Source of the DNA: Acidobacteriota bacterium
GTDB lineage: Bacteria; Acidobacteriota; Blastocatellia; Pyrinomonadales; Pyrinomonadaceae
DNA length: 64,000 nucleotides
Assembly (NCBI GenBank): GCA_016700075.1
Contig: CP065000.1
Span: 1,922,001-1,986,000 of the forward strand
Direction of reading: 5' to 3'
Shown: one piece after another, positions 37,589 through 44,380 of the stretch
How positions within the stretch are numbered: the stretch's first letter is position 1
Layout: the number at the start of each line of letters is the position of its first letter
Position numbers and translations under genes: made by a program
Notes under the pieces: model-generated
Databases searched by the model: none
What the model was told of the DNA's origin: nothing
What the model saw: the letters and a program-made list of their open reading frames with translations, nothing else

Positions 37589-38947
37589 CTATTTTATAAA
37601 GCTGTCGGCGGCGTCTTCGCCGGTGTTTATGGCGCCTTCCATAAAGCCCTGCCAATCGGCGAGATGTTCACCGGCGAATAATACCTTGCCGTGCGGACGT
37701 GCGAGGATTGGGCGAATGCCGAACCATTGCCCCGGACGATAAAGTGCATACGCACCCTCGGTATATTCGTCACGCTGCCACGCGTATGACGCGATGCCGC
37801 GGCCGAGCGACGGTGCGTTCGGGTCAAAGTCAACAAGGTCGCGGGTGATGACCTTCATACGTCGCGCATCGTCTTGCGAGGCGAGCACGTCAGCCTTTTC
37901 ACCGATCGCGTACGCGGTCAAGATGCCCATATCGCCGGGCTGTTTTTGCGTAGAGTGGAAATAGTAATGCGACGTCGTGTCCGTGACCATCGAGAAATTG
38001 TCGTCCTTCCAAAAACGGTTCTCGTAAAGTACGGAATTTTTGACGATGCGTGCGTAGCTTAGTTTGTCAGCAGCATCTCGTTGCACCGCAGGCATCGGCG
38101 GGGTGAATTTTATCTTTCTGAGGCTCGCAACCGGCGCCGTGCAGATACAAGCGTCAGCCCGGAAACTCTCGTCGCCGACCTTTACAGTGACAACGCCCGC
38201 ACGCTGGTTTATCTCGGAAACTTTCATGCCGGTTCGAATATTCTCAGCACCGACGCGTTTGACGAATTCGTCAATGAGCCGCGAATTGCCGCCGGTCATC
38301 TTGTAATCCATCTCGTTTTTCGGGCTCGATTCCGCATATTCCGCCAGAGCCGAAAATGCCGAGACGTGACGGATGGATTCGCCAAAATCAGTGCTGTCAG
38401 CCAGGTCGCGAAGTATCAGATCGTCGCGCGTAAAACCGATATCCGACAGGTGCGTCCACCAATCCTTGCTGTCCAGACGGCGTTTTTGTGCAGCGGTCAG
38501 CTTTTCATAGCCGGCGATCATCTTTTCAAAAGCCGTCTTTGCCTGCGGCGACAGATCCCACGTACCGGGCCGCGAATGCTTGCCGTTCCTGAGCAGGTGA
38601 TCCTCGAACTGATGCTTTTGCAGCGGAATATTGAATTCCTTGCAAAGCTCGATGATGCGCTCGTGGCTCTCGCCGACCCATTCGGCACCGAGCTCGCATA
38701 TCAGCCCGTCGCTGTTCGGCATTACGTGCGAAAACACACGCCCGCCGATGCGATTTCGAGCCTCAAGCACCGTCACATTCCAACCCGCAGTTTTAAGTTT
38801 CAAAGCCGCCGACAACCCTGCAAGCCCCGACCCGACGATCACACACGTTCTCTTTCGCCGCTGCGCCAAAATGTTCGGCGCTAACACAACCCCCGCCGAA
38901 GCCGCCCCCAATATCTTCAGAAACCCGCGCCGATCTGTTTTTTTCAT
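37589..38947 (-). CDS. Tat-exported flavin monoamine oxidase family protein
   Basis: A 452-residue FAD-dependent amine oxidase. The N-terminus carries a twin-arginine signal (DRRGFLK at residues 5-11, then a hydrophobic stretch ending at LAQ), so the folded flavoprotein should be exported. The dinucleotide-binding motif VGSGLAGLSAALK (about 38-50) is followed by LEARNRIGGRV. The C-terminal FAD motif is FAGEHLADWQGFMEGAINTGEDAA. Family members oxidise polyamines, monoamines or L-amino acids; the substrate is undetermined. A TATAAT hexamer ends eight bases before the ATG, leaving almost no leader. It is the last GC-rich gene before the AT-richer island. Confidence 0.87.
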   Translation of the reverse strand: MKKTDRRGFLKILGAASAGVVLAPNILAQRRKRTCVIVGSGLAGLSAALKLKTAGWNVTVLEARNRIGGRVFSHVMPNSDGLICELGAEWVGESHERIIELCKEFNIPLQKHQFEDHLLRNGKHSRPGTWDLSPQAKTAFEKMIAGYEKLTAAQKRRLDSKDWWTHLSDIGFTRDDLILRDLADSTDFGESIRHVSAFSALAEYAESSPKNEMDYKMTGGNSRLIDEFVKRVGAENIRTGMKVSEINQRAGVVTVKVGDESFRADACICTAPVASLRKIKFTPPMPAVQRDAADKLSYARIVKNSVLYENRFWKDDNFSMVTDTTSHYYFHSTQKQPGDMGILTAYAIGEKADVLASQDDARRMKVITRDLVDFDPNAPSLGRGIASYAWQRDEYTEGAYALYRPGQWFGIRPILARPHGKVLFAGEHLADWQGFMEGAINTGEDAADSFIK

Positions 38948-38955
38948 TTGCGAAG

Positions 38956-38961
38956 ATTATA
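38956..38961 (-). promoter_or_regulatory. -10 box giving a near-leaderless amine oxidase transcript
   Basis: A perfect TATAAT on the minus strand ends eight bases before the ATG at 38947. TTGTTC lies 18 bases upstream as a possible -35. Transcription would begin at or within a base or two of the start codon. Confidence 0.5.
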
Positions 38962-39014
38962 GAACCAAAAAATCATAACGAACAAACCCTAACCTGACGA
39001 TAGATAATATATTG

Positions 39015-39791
39015 TCAGAAGTCTTTCAGCAGATTCTCATTTAGATAATTAATAAAATGCTCGACAATTTGCGACGTCGCATCAGTTAGCAAGTACAATG
39101 ATGGTTTCATGAAATTCAGAAGTTCGTCTACGGTGTACACTGCCTCATCACCCGAGCCGAAGGTTACGCCCATCATATTGTTAGTAACTTTCAGCCTGTT
39201 TCTACGTTGATAATTAATGCCTAAACCTTTAATAATAGGCGGCTTTTGGTGTACCCAAGCGTCGCGATAGTCCCTCGTCTTCTTCCAATCCTGCGAATCT
39301 CTTAAGGAAAGAATGGCTTTGGTGATTTTGTGAGTTGGTAGGTTCTTAGCTAAGTATTTGCCAACGATTGCTTGTTGACTCGAAACGCCGAGCTTTTTTG
39401 ACTTCTTAAAATCCGCAATGTCGCTCTCAATATCAAGAATGTTAATTATTGCGTTAGCGAGATGTTCGGCAGCAGCATACAGGCGAAGGGCTACATCGTC
39501 CGCATAAAACTTACCGAAGAATAGAGCGAGATATTCGTTGGGTGGGTTGTTCTTAACTCGATACCAAACCAAATGTGCAATAGCTTCCAGCAGTGCATAT
39601 CTTGCTTCTTGCAAAACCGATGTTGCGTCGTGAAGGCAAACAGCGGCAATGGGAAATGAACTACCGACCGGAAAACCAATTGAGATTAAATCCGGGTTCA
39701 GTTCGAGAGATGAACACCTCACTACATCAACATTAGGCAGTTCATCTTCAACCTTCTTAGCTGTTTCTTCGTCAAGTTTTCCTCTGCTCAT
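39015..39791 (-). CDS. HEPN-domain protein (Cthe_2314-like)
   Basis: A 258-residue, AT-rich gene product, mostly helical, with the HEPN motif RDAWVH (Arg176 and His181, R-x4-H). In many HEPN proteins this forms a metal-independent RNase site. The general look, a two-helix pair around residues 60-115 followed by R-x4-H, suggests the Cthe_2314-like HEPN group; this is recognition by eye. Its ATG overlaps the TGA of a 29-codon ORF that is the tail of an HTH_26-type regulator, so translation may be coupled. A toxin-like or abortive-infection role is possible but unproven. Confidence 0.65.
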   Translation of the reverse strand: MSRGKLDEETAKKVEDELPNVDVVRCSSLELNPDLISIGFPVGSSFPIAAVCLHDATSVLQEARYALLEAIAHLVWYRVKNNPPNEYLALFFGKFYADDVALRLYAAAEHLANAIINILDIESDIADFKKSKKLGVSSQQAIVGKYLAKNLPTHKITKAILSLRDSQDWKKTRDYRDAWVHQKPPIIKGLGINYQRRNRLKVTNNMMGVTFGSGDEAVYTVDELLNFMKPSLYLLTDATSQIVEHFINYLNENLLKDF

Positions 39792-39877
39792 TCGTTTTGT
39801 TTCAATTGAGCCATCATCTCGCCCAGCTTCTCCAGTTTATCGAGCGGGAGTTTGCGGGCCGGATGGGTGCGGTTCAT
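39788..39877 (-). pseudogene. remnant C-terminal tail of an HTH_26/Xre-type regulator
   Basis: A 29-codon frame (MNRTHPARK then LPLDKLEKLGEMM...) that lacks any DNA-binding helices but matches the tail of the regulator remnant at 40560. At DNA level about 36 of 38 bases are the same around CCAGTTTATCGAGCGGGAG. It ends in an ATGA overlap with the HEPN gene. It is best read as the surviving 3' end of a regulator gene once co-transcribed with the HEPN gene, now perhaps a short leader ORF. Confidence 0.6.
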
Positions 39878-39948
39878 TGAAGTTCGCTGACGTCCCGGTT
39901 AGACAAAATGGCTTCACTATTTTAATGGTATTCACATTTTGGCAGTCT

Positions 39949-40518
39949 CTAATAACACCTCTTTTTGCTTCGTATCGGGAATTTAGTCACTTCACTTCCT
40001 TCTCTTAAGTTTATCGGATAATCGCTATTTTGATCCATCCATTGTTTCTTCCCGAAATTGTTCTTGAAGTCCGGATGTGCTCGCAGCCATATCACTGCTG
40101 CATCCCATGCTATCTTCTGTTGACACTCCGTCGGCTTGGCGAGCTCAATGAAGTCGGTTGGATGGCATTTCAAACCATCTAAAGCGTTGGCGGCAAAAAC
40201 ATATTTGAGACCGAGAGTTTTATCTTTAGGAACGCCCCAACCGCGAAAGTAATGTAGTGCTAGATTGCACGTCCCGATAGCGTAGCCAAGCTCGGCGCTT
40301 CTTCTAAACCAGTAGACAGCCCTCTTACGATTTGGCCGGACGCCCGTACCATTAAAGTAGGCAATGCCAAGTTCGTTTTGTGCATCAACGTCATTCTGCC
40401 TAGCTCTTTCACGAAGATCGTCGAATCTCGTATTTTGCCCAACTAAAATTGTTTGTGAAAGAATTAGCAGAATAAGCCCGTAAAATAAGCACTTTGTGAA
40501 GTGTTGTTGATTTGCCAT
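39949..40518 (-). CDS. exported Sel1-repeat protein
   Basis: A 189-residue protein with an N-terminal hydrophobic signal (about residues 8-27) followed by two Sel1-like repeats: AQNELGIAYFNGTGVRPNRK with AVYWFRRSAELGYA, then CNLALHYFRGWGVPKDK. Sel1 repeats are TPR-like binding scaffolds. The C-terminal 70 residues show no recognisable domain. Composition is clearly AT-richer than the chromosome on either side, in line with the surrounding island. It is unlikely to share a transcript with the HEPN gene, because a degenerate regulator tail lies between. Confidence 0.75.
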   Translation of the reverse strand: MANQQHFTKCLFYGLILLILSQTILVGQNTRFDDLRERARQNDVDAQNELGIAYFNGTGVRPNRKRAVYWFRRSAELGYAIGTCNLALHYFRGWGVPKDKTLGLKYVFAANALDGLKCHPTDFIELAKPTECQQKIAWDAAVIWLRAHPDFKNNFGKKQWMDQNSDYPINLREGSEVTKFPIRSKKRCY

Positions 40519-40559
40519 ATCCTAATTAACCCTAACTGTCGCGGGTGCCCGATTCTCAC

Positions 40560-40796
40560 TCATTGTTTCTCTCGGTCACTGTTTAACTCCTCAAGCATCT
40601 CACCCAGCTTTTCCAGTTTATCGAGCGGGAGGCACGCGGAGGGTGGTTTGGATGTCGTCTTTTTGTTTGATGAGGGTGCGGAGGGCGTGGGTGTCGTGGA
40701 CGACGGTTTTGCCGTCCTCGCTCCAGTCGAAGAGGTCGTTCGGCGTACAGTTGAGCAGCAGGCAGAGGCGTTCTAGGTAGTCGGGCTTGGACGACC
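40560..40796 (-). pseudogene. truncated and frameshifted HTH_26/Xre-type regulator
   Basis: The visible part begins SSKPDYLERLCLLLNCTPNDLFDW, which is the second half of a Cro/C1-type HTH_26 domain. The first helices and recognition helix are missing, because the frame runs straight into the 3' end of the nucleotidyltransferase gene. After TLRV a one-base frameshift separates it from its natural tail (LPLDKLEKLGEMLEELN..., ending at a TGA at 40560). Both the lost N-terminus and the frameshift argue for a dead gene. Related regulators often act as antitoxins or phage-like repressors. Confidence 0.7.
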
Positions 40797-40798
40797 AG

Positions 40799-41275
40799 TC
40801 ATTCCTTTTTCGGTTCGGACTCGCCATACATTTCCATCTTTTTTCGGAGTTCTTTCACGTGTCGGAGATCGCGCGGCCTGCCTACGAACTCCTTATTGCG
40901 GATCAAATCTGGCAATGAAATGAAGTTCACCGATAGCCCGTCTACATCGGCGACAACTCGGTTTTCCCAGCATTCCGAGAAATCAACCCCTGGCAGGTCC
41001 GAAATGACGTCGATCCTCACGGGCTCTACGCCAATCTGGAAGAACTTATCGGTGCCGGTGAAGTCATCGGCAGTAGCGCCCTTGACCGGCGCTCCATAGG
41101 CAGCGAGAGCCTGCAAAACTAGCTCAGCGTTTTCTCGGCTATTGTTTATCCACACATCCAGATCTTTGGTGTAACGAGGCTCAGTGTGTTTTCCAACCGC
41201 GTATCCGCCGACGACAAGGTACTCAGCGCCGGCGTCGTTTAAAGCCACCAACAGATCGCTGAAGTCTGAGTTCAT
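40799..41275 (-). CDS. nucleotidyltransferase-fold protein (DUF6036/MNT-like)
   Basis: A 158-residue protein with the minimal nucleotidyltransferase signature: VVGGYAV (Gly23, Gly24) and KDLDVWI (Asp38, Asp40). A third acidic position is in VRIDVIS. This is the DUF6036-like branch frequently found in toxin-antitoxin type pairs, where the transferase may modify a partner or tRNA. The open frame reaches 41386, but the ATG at 41275 fits the family. It overlaps by 53 bases the 3' end of the upstream 80-residue gene, a common arrangement for this pair. Confidence 0.75.
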   Translation of the reverse strand: MNSDFSDLLVALNDAGAEYLVVGGYAVGKHTEPRYTKDLDVWINNSRENAELVLQALAAYGAPVKGATADDFTGTDKFFQIGVEPVRIDVISDLPGVDFSECWENRVVADVDGLSVNFISLPDLIRNKEFVGRPRDLRHVKELRKKMEMYGESEPKKE

Positions 41276-41465
41276 CCAGTTTGCCCCCTTTGAGTCTATG
41301 AGCAGTTTCGACCAATTCCCACATAGCCGCCATGCGTTGTCCGTCTGTAAGGCTCTGCCAAAACTCGATGTCGAATGAGCGGTCATCCGACTCGCTTAGC
41401 TTTCCCCAACGGGCCATTACGAGTCGTCCCTTATCATCTACGTATTTCGTGGTTTTCGCGTTCAC
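41223..41465 (-). CDS. small partner protein of the nucleotidyltransferase
   Basis: An 80-residue, basic protein with the recurrent pattern F-x-x-Q-x-x-x-x-Q-R-x-x-A-M-W-E-x-x-E, then a K-x-x-x-L-R-L-Q-R-S core and a polybasic end. I recognise this as the kind of short ORF often seen upstream of, and overlapping, DUF6036-type nucleotidyltransferase genes. Its function is unknown; a toxin-antitoxin or regulatory partnership is inferred only from linkage. An alternative would be a leader ORF, but the conserved-looking C-terminal half argues for a real protein. Confidence 0.6.
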   Translation of the reverse strand: MNAKTTKYVDDKGRLVMARWGKLSESDDRSFDIEFWQSLTDGQRMAAMWELVETAHRLKGGKLDELRLQRSVGGFKRRRR

Positions 41466-41493
41466 AACCTATATTTTATCACGCTTTTTGTCA

Positions 41494-41535
41494 CTAGATT
41501 ATCGTCGTAACGATCTCGCAAATCGAGTGGTCCAT
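41494..41535 (-). pseudogene. displaced second copy of the cbbQ 3' end
   Basis: On the minus strand this reads M-D-H-S-I-C-E-I-V-T-T-I-I-stop. The CbbQ-like ATPase at 47668 ends L-Q-R-S-I-R-E-I-V-T-T-I-I-stop. Nine of 13 residues and the stop agree, and the differing bases within EIVTTII are all synonymous (GTT/GTA, ATA/ATC, ATC/ATA). The two copies lie in the same orientation and bracket the winged-helix/propeller locus. It is read as the surviving end of a diverged cbbQ homologue, as left by integration or recombination at that gene's 3' end. Confidence 0.7.
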
Positions 41536-41571
41536 TAAAAATGTTCGTTTTTTGCACCTCGTGATCGAATG

Positions 41572-43815
41572 CTACTTTTCGATCTGGGGCTCGAGTAGTA
41601 CGACATCACGAGTTTCTCTGCCGCGGACAAAGGCGAATTGGCCGCCATCCTTTGAAAAAGCGAAGTTATACAGCCGTTCGCTTGGCACGCCCTCCATTGG
41701 TATCGCGGTTTCGCTGTCTAGCGGCTGGATCCAGTATCCGGCATTTAGATCTCGAAAGACGATCGATCGCCCGTCCGGGGTCCATCGAGCTCCCATAAAA
41801 TGAGTGGCGTCCGGAGGTATACCAAACCGATACAAGATCTGATGCGTGTCGGTGGACAGGATAATTGTTTGACGCCTTTCGGTTATTTCTGCTATCGAGA
41901 TCAGCCTGCCGTCCGGAGACGCACTTGGCCAGAAAACCTCACCTTTGTAGATCGACTCCGGGTCGCCGCCGTCGATCGAGACTCTGGCAAGCTCTCTCGA
42001 CCCGTCTATAATGGAGATGTAATAGACCCATTTTCCATCGCCCGAGACCGTTGGTTGAAACCCTTGGCCGCCGAATGTCAGTTGCTTGATGTTTGACCCG
42101 TCAATATCCATCCGCCATATATCAAAGCCATCTTCACCGCCGCGATTCGAATGAAACAACACATAACGCCCGTCATTGGTTACCGTCAAAACACTGTCGA
42201 TCTTTCCCGGTGCTGTTAGAGGGCGATGATCGGAACCGTCCGGGTTTATGCGGGCCAAAAACTGGCTTTGTGTGTCCGATGTCGTATAGATGAGCCGTCC
42301 GTCCGGGGACCAATCCAGGCCCCAGAGCCCGTCGTATTTGCCAAAAGAACCGTCCGTTATCTGTACGGCTGACTTTAGATCGCTGATGGGGGCGACCCAG
42401 ATGTTTGTGACCTGACGATGTTCCACGGCCAACAATTTTTCCCCATCCGACGATATGCTCAATGATTCGCCTGAGTCGTTGTGCCACGATGCACCATAGT
42501 TGCTCCTATCCGTCGTGATCCTGCTCAGTTCGCCATTGGGCAGGGCTACGTTCCAGAGGTGATATTGAGGAACGGACGACTGTTCATTTTTCTCACGAGC
42601 CGTAACGATTATGCTGTTACCTTCGCGGCCCCATATCGTCGTTGCGATCTCACTGAGGCCGGGAACCAAAATGGAGCGAATATCTAAACCATCCACAGAA
42701 ACAGTGACTAGCTCGTATCCGATTTTTGTCGACGATGCTATTCGGCTAAATGCCAGCTTTTTGCCGTCCGGCGACCACGATATTGTTCCCGGAATCGTCG
42801 ATACACCGGACGTTACCGATGTTACGACCTCAGTCTCAGACCCGTTGAGGCCGGTGATCATTATATCGATGGAACCTTCGTCTGTATTTCGTGTCGTGTA
42901 TGCGACCCTTTCGCCGTCGGGTGAGATCGAGAATCGCCCGACACCTGTCATTATCTGTGACCGCGGACCGCCGGAGGCCGGTATCTTGTATAACGTGCTC
43001 TTAGAATTTCTGTCTTCGACCGTCGAAAAATAGATACTTTCTGAGTTCGGTGAGAACGTAAGCCCGCGAAACTGGATCTGTGCCGGCTCTAATAGCTGCA
43101 AATGATTGCCGCCTGCGACGTAGCCAAGCCATAAGCTCTTTTTCCCTAGATCGTCGATCGTATAGACGAACATCTTTCCATCAGGCGACAATGCGGCTCT
43201 GCCGACCTTGCCATTTGTGGTTAGCTGTCTAACTTTGTGTTTTGAAAAGCCGCCCGCAGCCGTAGATCCGCCGAATAATAGAGCCCTAAACGCATATCCG
43301 CCGGCAAAGATCGTGACCAACATTAGAGCTGCGGCCGCGAGCCCGATCTGTCGCATAGGTCGGCGGCGACCTTCAAGATAGTTGGACGGCGATGCTGACC
43401 TATCGTCCACATAACTCACATCTTCTTCAATATGTTCCTCGACGATGACCGTCGAGCGTGTGTGACTTTCGATCACCAATTCTGTGTCGTCGATTGCCGG
43501 GGCGACATCAGCTACAAAACCATATCCCGTGCCCGGTACAGTAATGATGAAACTCGATGCGTCAATATTGTCACCGAGGGCTTTTCGGATGGCGGATATT
43601 TGTACGGAAAGATTGTTTTCCTCGACGAATTGACCTGGCCAAACGCGTTCGAAAAGCTCGTCTTTTGATAGGACCGCACCGTGTCTTTCGATCAAAACAA
43701 TCAGCAGATCCACGGCTCGCGAACTCAACGGCACCTGTTCACCGCTTTTTAGTAGCCGTCGGCGAACCGTATCGAGCTCAAATTCTCCAAATATAAACCG
43801 TGTCTGCTCAATCAT
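41572..43815 (-). CDS. membrane-anchored winged-helix regulator with TolB-type beta-propeller
   Basis: A 747-residue protein. Residues 5-105 form an OmpR/CadC-type winged helix (SSRAVDLLIVLIERHGAVLSKDELFERVWP, VQISAIRKALGD, GTGYGFVA). A membrane segment spans about 156-178, and residues 200-747 are periplasmic PD40/TolB-like propeller repeats with recurring SPDGKxxxY and R-I-N-P-D-G patterns. The plan matches CadC-like one-component sensors: cytoplasmic DNA binding, extracytoplasmic sensing. It is divergent from a small ORF and from a surface protein that also carries PD40 repeats, its most likely target. Confidence 0.88.
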   Translation of the reverse strand: MIEQTRFIFGEFELDTVRRRLLKSGEQVPLSSRAVDLLIVLIERHGAVLSKDELFERVWPGQFVEENNLSVQISAIRKALGDNIDASSFIITVPGTGYGFVADVAPAIDDTELVIESHTRSTVIVEEHIEEDVSYVDDRSASPSNYLEGRRRPMRQIGLAAAALMLVTIFAGGYAFRALLFGGSTAAGGFSKHKVRQLTTNGKVGRAALSPDGKMFVYTIDDLGKKSLWLGYVAGGNHLQLLEPAQIQFRGLTFSPNSESIYFSTVEDRNSKSTLYKIPASGGPRSQIMTGVGRFSISPDGERVAYTTRNTDEGSIDIMITGLNGSETEVVTSVTSGVSTIPGTISWSPDGKKLAFSRIASSTKIGYELVTVSVDGLDIRSILVPGLSEIATTIWGREGNSIIVTAREKNEQSSVPQYHLWNVALPNGELSRITTDRSNYGASWHNDSGESLSISSDGEKLLAVEHRQVTNIWVAPISDLKSAVQITDGSFGKYDGLWGLDWSPDGRLIYTTSDTQSQFLARINPDGSDHRPLTAPGKIDSVLTVTNDGRYVLFHSNRGGEDGFDIWRMDIDGSNIKQLTFGGQGFQPTVSGDGKWVYYISIIDGSRELARVSIDGGDPESIYKGEVFWPSASPDGRLISIAEITERRQTIILSTDTHQILYRFGIPPDATHFMGARWTPDGRSIVFRDLNAGYWIQPLDSETAIPMEGVPSERLYNFAFSKDGGQFAFVRGRETRDVVLLEPQIEK

Positions 43816-43989
43816 TTAGCTTGTCCATACAGACAATTAGGAACTTTTAGGCTGCCGTTAAGGACATTTAGCGCCACTGCGTCGAATAATCCCATTACTG
43901 GCAACCGTGGGCTTTCTTTTAAGCGTTATCACTAAAAAGATATCAGATTTGTCGAATTCTAATCAAGATTTTTTCGGATTGAAGAAACA
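43816..43989. promoter_or_regulatory. divergent control region between regulator and surface-protein locus
   Basis: A 174-base AT-rich gap between divergently transcribed genes. It should hold promoters for both sides and probably the operator of the winged-helix regulator. No clear paired repeats that would mark the operator could be picked out by eye. Confidence 0.35.
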
Positions 43990-44196
43990 ATGAAGAGCAT
44001 TTCAAAAAGGCAACTTCGAATCGTGATCGAAACCGAAACAACGACCGTCATCCGAAGCCGGCAATGCTCGGTCGATACGGTAGTTGGACAAAACGAAGGG
44101 CAGGAACACGCCCCTCAGAAAAGTTTCGCCGAACCGTCAAGCGCTATCTCGGCGTTGGATGAAATAACTGCCGTGGATACTATCGCCATTGAATAA
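43990..44196 (+). CDS. short ORF related to Blastocatellia small proteins
   Basis: A 68-residue frame. The N-terminus (RQLRIVIETETTTVIRSRQC) resembles the start of a short Acidobacteriota protein family with the pattern R-I-x-I-E-T-x-x-x-x-V-I-R-R followed by CxxC-type cysteines and a second helical part. Here the second Cys motif and that part are missing. The last residues DEITAVDTIAIE resemble the C-termini of the two giant surface proteins (ELDLIGIE, DVDFIAIE). A perfect nine-base hairpin (44182-44203) straddles the stop codon. It may be a truncated family member or a leader gene. The next gene starts 184 bases downstream on the same strand. Confidence 0.45.
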   Translation: MKSISKRQLRIVIETETTTVIRSRQCSVDTVVGQNEGQEHAPQKSFAEPSSAISALDEITAVDTIAIE

Positions 44197-44203
44197 TGGC
44201 GAT
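44182..44203 (+). other. perfect hairpin across the stop codon of the short ORF
   Basis: ATCGCCATT, loop GAAT, AATGGCGAT: a perfect nine-base stem including the last codons and the TAA. No T-run follows, so it is not an ordinary terminator. It could be an mRNA-stabilising or translation-control element between the short ORF and the surface-protein gene. Confidence 0.45.
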
Positions 44204-44380
44204 GTGCCGCGGCAGGACAGCTTCTAAAAAGTGTCGTTGCCTACGCCCCAAGTTCGGTCATTGTTAGATCAACGCTGAGACGGCATGTTGATCCGTTCTT
44301 GAGGTTGATGCTCACGTCCTTATGTTCAGCGATTCAGAGCGTGAGATCAGAGAATAGAGTATTTAGTGAGGAAAAGAACC

